Source: HGM13006 sp964527315
Lineage (GTDB): Bacteria > Bacillota > Clostridia > Oscillospirales > Oscillospiraceae
Assembly: GCA_964527315.1 (NCBI GenBank)
Contig: CAZGOQ010000120.1
Span: 1-6,658 of the forward strand
Length of the DNA stretch: 6,658 bases
Direction: 5' to 3'
Shown here piece after piece: positions 1-6,069 of this stretch. The stretch's first letter is position 1. Each line of letters starts with the position of its first letter. Both the position numbers and the translations under genes were made by a program. The notes under the pieces are model-generated. The model ran no database searches, had not been told where the DNA came from, and saw only the letters and a program-made list of their open reading frames with translations.

Positions 1-253
1 TGGCCTGCATATCCTTCTGCGTAGGCTTGATCTTGCCGGAGAGCACATCCTGCCGAAAACCGGGAGAGACTTCCTCGCCGGCGGTTGCGCCTTGGGAATA
101 CTTGGCATACCATTTTACAACAGATTCGCTGATACCGTTCTCTTCTGCAAATCCGTGTGCGGGCGCCGTATCGCCTGATGATTTAAGGTTAGAGGAAATG
201 CCGCCGTCAGCAGTAGTATAGGAATGACCGCAGCCTTGCCCAGCCGCTTTCAT
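1..253 (-). CDS. Partial open frame with helix-turn-helix-like segment, runs off left edge
   Basis: I do not recognise this gene with certainty. From an ATG at 253 the minus strand stays open for 84 codons to the edge, while the other two minus frames hit stops. The first part overlaps the 3' end of the activase gene in another frame by about 47 bases. The downstream part, from about 190, looks like real protein. Residues 35-51 (FAEENGISESVVKWYAK) match the spacing of a helix-turn-helix: Ala, then Gly-Ile-Ser four residues on, then Val-Val. A segment SPGFRQDVLSGKIKPTQKDM follows. This arrangement resembles ParB-like or phage/plasmid DNA-binding proteins, which is an inference from the pattern only. 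No ribosome site precedes ATG 253, and the frame is open further upstream inside the activase gene, so the true start is unknown. The gene may lack its 5' end (a remnant) or start at a non-ATG codon. Confidence 0.4.
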   Translation of the reverse strand, partial: MKAAGQGCGHSYTTADGGISSNLKSSGDTAPAHGFAEENGISESVVKWYAKYSQGATAGEEVSPGFRQDVLSGKIKPTQKDMQA

Positions 254-3200
254 CCCAATCGCCGTCCAATGACAGATCAAACACCGGGGCGGGACAGTTG
301 TCGGTAATATGGCTGAGTTGCAGGACCATAGCCGTGTTTTCATACCGTGGGGATGCAAGCAACACAGCTTTCGCAGTTTCTCCCATTTGCAGGGCCTTGG
401 CATAACGATACCGGCCAAAGCCTCCCGCAAAGTCAGGAAGAAATTGATCTGCCGCTTTGAACAGACACTTTGGATCAGAGGAAAAGGAACTTGCGGTTCC
501 CAATGCGGAAGACACTTCTGTCATTTCCGCTTCCAAACCGTGCAGCGTGTCCGCGCCTTTTCTGTTGTCTTTCCACAGGAACCATATCATTTCCGACAAC
601 GGCATTCTGACGATACGCCGTTTTTCGGCTTCCATAACATCTAAAATTCCCTCGTTCAAGGAGGTAACACACATGGGTGTTCCGACTGCCGCAATATAGT
701 CGGCTTCGTGGTGAACGCCATGCACCCTTTCCGCCAGGGCAATCAATTCGCTTCTCTCAGGTATGTGCAGCGGTGAAAGCGATTCTCGAAGCGCTGGCGG
801 AACTGCATAGAGGACATCTGCCGTAAGCAGGGCTCTGAACAGCAGTTCGGGATCTCGAGCTGTTTCTGCTGTTTCTTCCAGTATGGGACTGACAATGGGA
901 CATTTCGTATATCCGTTTCGGTCTAAAATCGTCCGCACGGCCCGCGCATATTGTCCATCGGAATCCGCGCCATAACTCAGAGGGATCAGAAACTGAACGG
1001 TGCCGTCGTCATGCTGCTCGGAAAGCGCTTTCAGCGCACTGCCAACCAGCATCGGTAAAGGCAGGTATTCCTTTGAGTTCATCTCGGTCCGTCCGAGCGT
1101 CAACACTTCCCGGTCAAATTGCGGCATTGCGTCCGCATCCACACCCTGTGCCTTGAAATATTCGATCAGATAGTGGGTATAAAGTCCCAAATCCGGAATG
1201 AGCAGTTTTTTGCATGGAACCGGTCTCTCTGCCATATTTGTCGGCGTCATCTTAACATCCAGAATGTCAAAATTCTGCGGCATGGGTTTGTTTTTATGGT
1301 GGGAAAGCGCGTTTAAGAACGCCTCAATGCGGGTCACGACCCCGACTGCGGAAAAGTGCTCGTCTACCTCGATCTGCAAATAAGGCTTCGCGCCCATTTC
1401 CTCCCGGAACATCTGGGAAATCAGTGTGTCCGGCCCGCAGCCGTGGTTTGTCAGGTAGACCGCATACAGGTTTGGGTGATTGGCAATGATTTTCGCACCG
1501 GAGAGCAGATGGTCGCCAAAGGGCCAGTACATTCCGGGATAGTCCTTTGAGACATCCAGATCCATTGCCGGCAGATGCCCAAGCGTCAGCACTTTATAGC
1601 CCCGGTTCAGTAAAATCTCAGGAATGCCCATATTCAGAATGGGGTCTGAAATACCGTAGTTGCGGGTTATCAACACCAACACCTTATCCTCCGGCTGAAG
1701 GGAAGACAGCATCTCCCGCCCAAGCGCCTCCACGCCTTCGGTATATTTTCGGACTGCCATTGCGCCCTTTAACAAGCCAGGTATGCAGCGAGGCTTTGAA
1801 AAACCAAGCTGTTTCCCGACATCCAGCATGGCAAGCCCCATCATTTGTGCGCCAAGATCCAGATCGAGGACAGGACTGAGCAGCCGGACTCCTCGCTTTT
1901 CCAGTTTCAGATTGTCAAAGACCATATGTGCCGCCATCTGCATATAGGGGCAGGCATAGTTGTGCGCAGCATGGGCGTGCGGATGGCGGATGGTGTGGAT
2001 GGACGGCAGAAAGATATAGTCGACGCCACGGTCCGCAAGCTGCATCATATGGCCGTAAATCAACTTGACCGGATAACAGGTCTCACCCTGAGCGCAGTTC
2101 TGAGAGGCAAGAACGGTCTCCGCATTTGTGCTGTCCGACAGGATCACATTAAACCCGAGATAACGGAAAAATGCGTTGACAAGGGGGAAGAACTTGAACA
2201 TAATGAGTGTCAGCGGTACGCCGATCGTCTTTTTATTCGGGTTGATCTTCGCGTCATAATCCTCTGCCGCAAGCTGCCCTGCCTTCTTATAGAACGCCTT
2301 ATTCCGCCGGATTTCTTCATTGGTCACCGCAACTTTTCTGTCCTCTTTTGGAAAATCAAAGCCAAGGAAGCTGCTTGTCTTTTCGCCCACAGCCTCTTTT
2401 GCGAGCAGCGCAACTCCAAACGCGCCGCTGATGGAAAACACCGGCGAAACCCGCACCTTCTCCCCATAGACGCTTTGGAACGCAGCAACGATCCCGGGAT
2501 TATAGTCCACGCCGCCTTGTAAAACGATGTGCTCTCCCACAGGCTTTCCAGCGACAACCTTATGGAGATAATTCCTGACGATAGAGTGGCAGAGGCCCGC
2601 GGCAATGTCCGCCTGAGACGCGCCCTGCCCTTCTGCCTCCGCGATTGCCGTGCGAATGAAAACGGTACAGCGCTCTCCCAAATCGCAGGGTATGCTGCTT
2701 TCCAGCGCAAGATGACCGAACTCCCTGATGGGAATATCCATTCGAGCTGCCTGTTCCTCCACGAAAGAACCGGTGCCGGCGGCGCATATTCTGTTCATCT
2801 GGAAGTCCTGCACATTCCCGTCTCTCAGGGAGATGTACTTGGAATCCTGCCCACCAATTTCAAATACGGTATCTGCTTCCGGGATCCAATAGGCCGCCGC
2901 TTTCGCCTGCGCGGTAATCTCATCCCGAATGGCGTCCGCACCCATCATACGGCCCAGACGCTCCCGTCCGGATCCGGTGATGCCGACCCCCAATATCCGA
3001 ATCTCACCATACTTGTTCCGCAGGTTTTTCATGCCTTCTCGGACGACTCCTTCCGGATCGCCCGCCGTGCGCAAATATTGGAAGTCCACGATATGATCCC
3101 GACCATCTGTCAGCACCAGATCCGTGCTGGTGGAGCCGACGTCGATCCCCAGAAAGCACCCTTCCTGGGGGACAACGCCCGTGGCCGTCGGTTCCCGCAG

Positions 3201-4064
3201 GCTCGTGTCCTCTGACAGAACAAGCTTCGGAAGATGTGTTTCCCTGAATATATGTTCTTTTTGGCAAACCGCCTGCAGCAGTTCGGGCAGTTCCACCGCT
3301 TCCGCAGCGGACAGCGCCGCCCCGATGGCCGAGGCAAAACCAGCGTATTCAGGAACAATCAGTTCCTCCGCCTGCAAGGCAAAGATATCACGAATCGCGC
3401 GGACAACTCCGATGTTCCTGGTCACGCCGCCACAGAAGATGACCGGCTTGCTGATCGAGAAATTCTTGACGATCGTTGCCTTGTAATTGCGTATCATGGC
3501 ATAGCAGAGGCCGAGCAGAATATCCTGCTTTGGAACGCCCTCCTGCTGGCGGTGGATGATGTCCGTTTTTGCAAAGACGGCGCACCGTCCCGACAGGTTC
3601 GGTATGGAACGCGCCTGCTCTACAAGACCGGAATAGTCCTCGATCTTCAGTCCCAGGCGGGACATCTGATCCTCAAAAAACGAGCCTGTGCCCCCGGCGC
3701 AATGTTCATTGACGGCGAAGCGCGGCGCTCTCCCATTCAGTTCCGTAATAAATCGTGCGCTCTGGCTGCCGATTTCAATGATACTGCCCGCCATGGGCGC
3801 AAGATAGTTCGCTCCCTTTACAATAGCGGGAATATCCTCAATTTGATTGAGCGTCGGGCATATGTCCGTGAGCGCGTGGCGGTTTGCGCCGGTCACGCAG
3901 ACCGGCAGACTTCCGCAAAGCCCCAGTGCGGTCAGTCCGTCTTGCAGGGTGCCGAACAAGTTACCGTGATGTGTCCGGCTCCAGATACTGATCTCTGCTC
4001 CGTCGCCCAGAAGCGCAAGCTTGACAGCAGATGTTCCCAAATCAATTCCCAATTGTCTCGTCAT
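207..4064 (-). CDS. Two-module acyl-CoA dehydratase activase-related protein (BadF/BcrA-type ATPase + DUF2229)
   Basis: Cytoplasmic 1285-aa protein related to activators of 2-hydroxyacyl-CoA dehydratases. In that family an ATPase with a bridging [4Fe-4S] cluster passes one electron to the dehydratase at low potential. Module 1 is about residues 1-270: phosphate loop GIDLGTSAVK near 6, cysteines at 122 (CAGGTGSF) and 161 (GRCAVF), and a CGGV motif at 211. Module 2 is about 303-560: GIDVGSTSTD near 306, EIGGQDSK at 402, cysteines at 427 (CAAGTGSF) and 466 (ERCTVF). Both cysteine pairs are 39 residues apart, like Cys127/Cys166 of HgdC as I recall it. From about 613 a DUF2229-like module follows, with cysteines at 657, 663 and 705. 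Then come Cys876 and the stretch IEVDEHFSAVGVVTRIEAF at 898-916. The start is ATG 4064 because GAGGAG lies 10 bases upstream and the first beta strand follows directly. The end (SFLYYC) looks natural. No dehydratase subunits lie nearby, so the partner is unknown. Confidence 0.9.
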   Translation of the reverse strand: MTRQLGIDLGTSAVKLALLGDGAEISIWSRTHHGNLFGTLQDGLTALGLCGSLPVCVTGANRHALTDICPTLNQIEDIPAIVKGANYLAPMAGSIIEIGSQSARFITELNGRAPRFAVNEHCAGGTGSFFEDQMSRLGLKIEDYSGLVEQARSIPNLSGRCAVFAKTDIIHRQQEGVPKQDILLGLCYAMIRNYKATIVKNFSISKPVIFCGGVTRNIGVVRAIRDIFALQAEELIVPEYAGFASAIGAALSAAEAVELPELLQAVCQKEHIFRETHLPKLVLSEDTSLREPTATGVVPQEGCFLGIDVGSTSTDLVLTDGRDHIVDFQYLRTAGDPEGVVREGMKNLRNKYGEIRILGVGITGSGRERLGRMMGADAIRDEITAQAKAAAYWIPEADTVFEIGGQDSKYISLRDGNVQDFQMNRICAAGTGSFVEEQAARMDIPIREFGHLALESSIPCDLGERCTVFIRTAIAEAEGQGASQADIAAGLCHSIVRNYLHKVVAGKPVGEHIVLQGGVDYNPGIVAAFQSVYGEKVRVSPVFSISGAFGVALLAKEAVGEKTSSFLGFDFPKEDRKVAVTNEEIRRNKAFYKKAGQLAAEDYDAKINPNKKTIGVPLTLIMFKFFPLVNAFFRYLGFNVILSDSTNAETVLASQNCAQGETCYPVKLIYGHMMQLADRGVDYIFLPSIHTIRHPHAHAAHNYACPYMQMAAHMVFDNLKLEKRGVRLLSPVLDLDLGAQMMGLAMLDVGKQLGFSKPRCIPGLLKGAMAVRKYTEGVEALGREMLSSLQPEDKVLVLITRNYGISDPILNMGIPEILLNRGYKVLTLGHLPAMDLDVSKDYPGMYWPFGDHLLSGAKIIANHPNLYAVYLTNHGCGPDTLISQMFREEMGAKPYLQIEVDEHFSAVGVVTRIEAFLNALSHHKNKPMPQNFDILDVKMTPTNMAERPVPCKKLLIPDLGLYTHYLIEYFKAQGVDADAMPQFDREVLTLGRTEMNSKEYLPLPMLVGSALKALSEQHDDGTVQFLIPLSYGADSDGQYARAVRTILDRNGYTKCPIVSPILEETAETARDPELLFRALLTADVLYAVPPALRESLSPLHIPERSELIALAERVHGVHHEADYIAAVGTPMCVTSLNEGILDVMEAEKRRIVRMPLSEMIWFLWKDNRKGADTLHGLEAEMTEVSSALGTASSFSSDPKCLFKAADQFLPDFAGGFGRYRYAKALQMGETAKAVLLASPRYENTAMVLQLSHITDNCPAPVFDLSLDGDWDESGWARLRSFLYYC

Positions 4065-4074
4065 ATGGTATCGT

Positions 4075-4080
4075 CTCCTC
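4075..4080 (-). promoter_or_regulatory. Ribosome binding site of the activase gene
   Basis: GAGGAG on the minus strand, 10 bases before ATG 4064. It decides the start: an in-frame ATG at 4121 would add 19 basic/polar residues (beginning MREQLAESEK) ahead of the conserved ATP-binding strand, and the Shine-Dalgarno sequence would then lie inside the coding region. Confidence 0.8.
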
Positions 4081-4104
4081 TTTCCGAATGATTTTTCGCT
4101 TTCC

Positions 4105-4169
4105 GCCAGTTGCTCCCGCAACCGCGTAAAAACAGCATTTTGTTCTTGTGCGGCTGCGCGGCAACTGGC
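4105..4169. repeat. Nested inverted repeats in the divergent promoter region
   Basis: GCCAGTTGC (4105-4113) and GCAACTGGC (4161-4169) form a perfect 9-base inverted repeat with a 47-base spacer. The inner part of the left arm, GTTGC (4109-4113), also forms a perfect 5-base inverted repeat with GCAAC (4118-4122) across a TCCC spacer. The right arm overlaps the proposed -35 of the cupin promoter. They could be operator half-sites or, in the activase leader RNA, alternative hairpins. The match is seen directly; the function is inferred. A 9-base repeat in 150 bases can arise by chance a few times in a hundred. Confidence 0.5.
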
Positions 4170-4194
4170 ATTTTCCCCGCAAATATGTTATACT
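4165..4194 (+). promoter_or_regulatory. Sigma-70-type promoter of the cupin genes, extended -10
   Basis: The -35 is CTGGCA (4165-4170, four of six consensus bases), followed by an 18-base spacer and the -10 TATACT (4189-4194) with an upstream TG in the extended -10 position (4186-4187). Transcription would begin near 4201, which leaves a leader of only about 15 bases before ATG 4216. The -35 lies within the right arm of the inverted repeat, so a protein bound there would block it. No equally good minus-strand promoter for the activase gene could be picked out; a TATAAC on the minus strand of the same A/T-rich patch is a weak candidate. Confidence 0.7.
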
Positions 4195-4201
4195 GAAAAA
4201 A

Positions 4202-4209
4202 AGGGGGAG
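4202..4209 (+). promoter_or_regulatory. Ribosome binding site of cupin gene 1
   Basis: AGGGGGAG, six bases before ATG 4216. It fixes this start over the longer open frame that begins at 4021, which would run back through the promoter and into the activase gene. Confidence 0.75.
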
Positions 4210-4215
4210 TTCCTC

Positions 4216-4551
4216 ATGGAAGAATTACGAAATTTGCCGGAGTATCCGGCGGCGCTTGTCTCGCTCATCCAATACTGCTCCGGCTCCGTTGTCAGTATGG
4301 CGCTGTCCGGCCATCCCGATATTTCCGTCACGCTGTTCGCTTTTGACGAGGAAGACGGCATCAGCACGGAATACTACCTTGGAGATACGCTGTATCTCGT
4401 ACTGGAGGGTGAGATGCCCCTTCAAACTGGCGGGCAGACATTCGTCCTCTCCGCAGGGGAATGCGTCAGGGTTCCCGCAAAGGCGGAACACGCCATTGGC
4501 GGGGAGGGGCGGTTCAAGCTTCTGCAAATCACATTCCATTCCAAGCTGTAA
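4216..4551 (+). CDS. Small single-domain cupin protein, first of a tandem pair
   Basis: A 111-aa cytoplasmic protein, no signal peptide, made of a single Cupin_2-type beta barrel. The core runs from about residue 36 (ISVTLFAFDEEDGIS) through the turn LVLEGE (61-66) to the second motif VPAKAEHA (86-93). It aligns without gaps to the next gene over the whole core, shifted by three residues, so the two are paralogues. Small cupins often bind a metal through two or three His and a Glu. Here the first-motif His of the partner is replaced by Glu52, while Asp57 and His92 are kept, so metal binding is altered or lost. The gene has its own promoter and ribosome site and is followed after 13 bases by the second cupin gene. 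The ligand or reaction is not predictable; a sensor, sugar-isomerase-like or binding role are all possible. Confidence 0.88.
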   Translation: MEELRNLPEYPAALVSLIQYCSGSVVSMALSGHPDISVTLFAFDEEDGISTEYYLGDTLYLVLEGEMPLQTGGQTFVLSAGECVRVPAKAEHAIGGEGRFKLLQITFHSKL

Positions 4552-4556
4552 AGGAG
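4551..4556 (+). promoter_or_regulatory. Ribosome binding site of cupin gene 2
   Basis: AAGGAG overlaps the last base of the TAA stop of cupin gene 1 and sits eight bases before ATG 4565. The tight spacing indicates co-transcription of the pair and possibly coupled translation, and it rejects the longer open frame from 4148. Confidence 0.75.
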
Positions 4557-4564
4557 AAATCAAA

Positions 4565-4900
4565 ATGGCAAACGAACGGATAAAAAACATCGACAAGGCC
4601 GTCCCGATTGACCTCCGCGGCCTGACTCCCTACGAATCGGGCAAAGTCGTCAGTCGTACTCTGGCGCAAACGCCGGGGGCGGGCATTACCCTCATGGCCT
4701 TTGACGCAGGAGAGGGAATTCCCACGCACGCCGCGGGCGGAGACGCGATGGTCACGGTTTTGGAGGGGGAGGCCCACATCACGATTGACGGTCAGCCTCA
4801 TGTGGTGCCGGAAGGGCACTCCATCGTTATGCCCGCAGGCATTCCTCACGCGGTCAGGGCGGAAACGCGCTTCAAGATGATGCTGACACTTGTCCGGTAA
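4565..4900 (+). CDS. Small single-domain cupin protein, second of a tandem pair
   Basis: A 111-aa cytoplasmic Cupin_2-type protein, the same length as its upstream neighbour. First motif: residues 51-68, GIPTHAAGGDAMVTVLEG, with His55 and Asp60. Second motif: residues 89-98, MPAGIPHAVR, with His95. The classic His-x-His pair is reduced to a single His, a form common in small clostridial cupins, so a metal site with His55, Asp60 and His95 is possible but not certain. The similarity to cupin 1 (LEGE turn, AFD strand, VP/MP-A-x-x-x-H second motif, RFK near the end) indicates an old tandem duplication. It is transcribed with cupin 1 and ends 18 bases before a strong terminator. The specific substrate is unknown. 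Confidence 0.9.
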   Translation: MANERIKNIDKAVPIDLRGLTPYESGKVVSRTLAQTPGAGITLMAFDAGEGIPTHAAGGDAMVTVLEGEAHITIDGQPHVVPEGHSIVMPAGIPHAVRAETRFKMMLTLVR

Positions 4901-4918
4901 GGTTTTTCAACACACATC

Positions 4919-4955
4919 AACCGCCGCAGGCCGCTCATGCCTGCGGCGGTTTTTT
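4919..4955 (+). terminator. Intrinsic terminator of the cupin operon
   Basis: A perfect 13-base stem (4919-4931 with 4939-4951), mostly G/C, a seven-base loop CGCTCAT, and a run of six T (4950-4955) on the plus strand. It lies 18 bases after the stop of cupin gene 2. In the opposite direction the same hairpin is followed by GATGTGTGTTG with no T run, so it would terminate the facing substrate-binding protein gene only weakly. Confidence 0.92.
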
Positions 4956-4962
4956 GTCTGGT

Positions 4963-5967
4963 TCACTCCGTTTCCGGCGGCATATAGTAGAAGTCATCTC
5001 CTGGCATAGCCCCACCTATCGCTTCAGGATTCGTGTCATAGATGATTTGCAGAAAGCCCTCCAGAATGGTTTTCATTTCCATGCCCGTAATCACGCAGAT
5101 GCTGCAATTTGGGATCGCCGTCGCGGCAATCTCGGGATTCAGGAAGGTCTCAAACTCCTCCGTCCACTGTCCGGCCTCATCCAGGTGCTCTAAGCAGTAG
5201 TTCACGGACTTCGACGCCATCTCCAGATATTCGATGACCGCCTGTTCGTGCTCTTCCAGAAACGCTCTGCGTACCATGGTGACCGTGGTAACGGCCTGCG
5301 CGCCGCTCTCCACATTCAGCGCGTTCCACGCTTCGGTTACATCGATTGGGATGAGCAGCCCCGCGACCAACAGTCTCGCCACCTCCACAAAAGGCTGGGG
5401 CAGCAGCGCAACGCAGTTCTCCTCCTCCTGCAGCAGATTCAGCACTTCAAAGGGCGTGGAACGGAAGGAAAAATTCACATCGTCCGCAAGGCCGTACTGT
5501 TCAAGCAGGAAGCCGAAGGTATATTCCGGAGGTCCGACCTCGCCAATGGAATAGACCGTGCGCCCGCGCAGGTCTTCCATCGTCTTGATATTCGGGTCTG
5601 TTGTCAGGATATACAACACGCCCAGATTGCCGATGGAGATGTTGACAAATTCCTGCTGCAGATCGTCATTGTTGTAGAGGATGGCCGCCACATTGGAGGG
5701 GACGGTGGCAATGTCATAGTCCGCCTGATTGAGCGACGCCGCGACGGCGGAATAGTCGATGCCCGCCACCTCAAAGTTATAATGGTTGAAGGTATTCCCC
5801 TCCCCGGCCTCGTTGATAAACCATCTGAGGCCCATAGAGGGAGGCCCCATAATAAGGCCCACATTCACATCCGCGGCCTCCGTACTGCCCATCGGGCGTT
5901 CCAGTTCGGCATAGGGGTCGCCTGCGGCAGATTCCTCTTTTTTCTCCGCCGTGCCATCCTCATGCAC
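4963..5967 (-). CDS. NMT1/TauT-like ABC transporter substrate-binding protein, N-terminal export signal not found
   Basis: A periplasmic-type binding protein (334 aa from a GTG at 5967) that in its family captures a small ligand outside the cell for an ABC importer. Visible family features: VNVGLIMGPPSMGL (34-47), DIATVPSNVAAILYNN (85-100), LYILTTDPNIKTMEDLRGR (118-136) leading to the hinge-region GPPEYTF, LLPQPFVEVA (188-197), and the C-terminal block ILEGFLQIIYDTNPEAIGG (311-329 region ends DDFYYMP). Such proteins need a signal peptide and lipobox Cys, but the frame upstream of GTG reads through 28 Pro/Asn-rich codons to a TAA at 6052-6054 with no ATG, no hydrophobic stretch and no ribosome site. 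The 5' end is therefore missing, frameshifted or started unusually. ATG at residue 26 is another weak start. No permease or ATPase gene is adjacent. The ligand is unknown. Confidence 0.8.
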   Translation of the reverse strand: MHEDGTAEKKEESAAGDPYAELERPMGSTEAADVNVGLIMGPPSMGLRWFINEAGEGNTFNHYNFEVAGIDYSAVAASLNQADYDIATVPSNVAAILYNNDDLQQEFVNISIGNLGVLYILTTDPNIKTMEDLRGRTVYSIGEVGPPEYTFGFLLEQYGLADDVNFSFRSTPFEVLNLLQEEENCVALLPQPFVEVARLLVAGLLIPIDVTEAWNALNVESGAQAVTTVTMVRRAFLEEHEQAVIEYLEMASKSVNYCLEHLDEAGQWTEEFETFLNPEIAATAIPNCSICVITGMEMKTILEGFLQIIYDTNPEAIGGAMPGDDFYYMPPETE

Positions 5968-6069
5968 GGTCAGGGCGGCGTTGTCCGGGACGGGGTTATA
6001 GGGCGGAAAAGTACTGTTGGTCAGATGGGGGTTCAGCGGCAGAGCCGGGAGTTACCTTATTAGTTTCAG

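Noticed and set aside
1845..3215. Two plus-strand open frames of 225 and 228 codons
   Set aside because: Shadows of the activase gene; no recognisable domain and no start signals.
3234..4091. Long plus-strand open frame (285 codons) opposite the activase gene
   Set aside because: Composition is Arg/Cys/His-rich shadow sequence with no ribosome site, and the minus strand codes a clear conserved protein.
4062..4121. Longer activase start at 4121
   Set aside because: The added 19 residues precede the conserved ATP-binding strand, and the strong ribosome site before ATG 4064 lies within them.
4021..4215. N-terminal extension of cupin 1
   Set aside because: It would cover the promoter and the activase start; ATG 4216 has its own ribosome site.
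4148..4564. N-terminal extension of cupin 2
   Set aside because: It is a frame shadow across cupin gene 1; ATG 4565 has AAGGAG eight bases upstream.
4901..4962. Terminator for the minus-strand substrate-binding protein
   Set aside because: The hairpin is present but no T run follows it in that direction.
5248..6063. Plus-strand open frame of 271 codons
   Set aside because: Lies opposite the substrate-binding protein, with shadow-type composition and no ribosome site.
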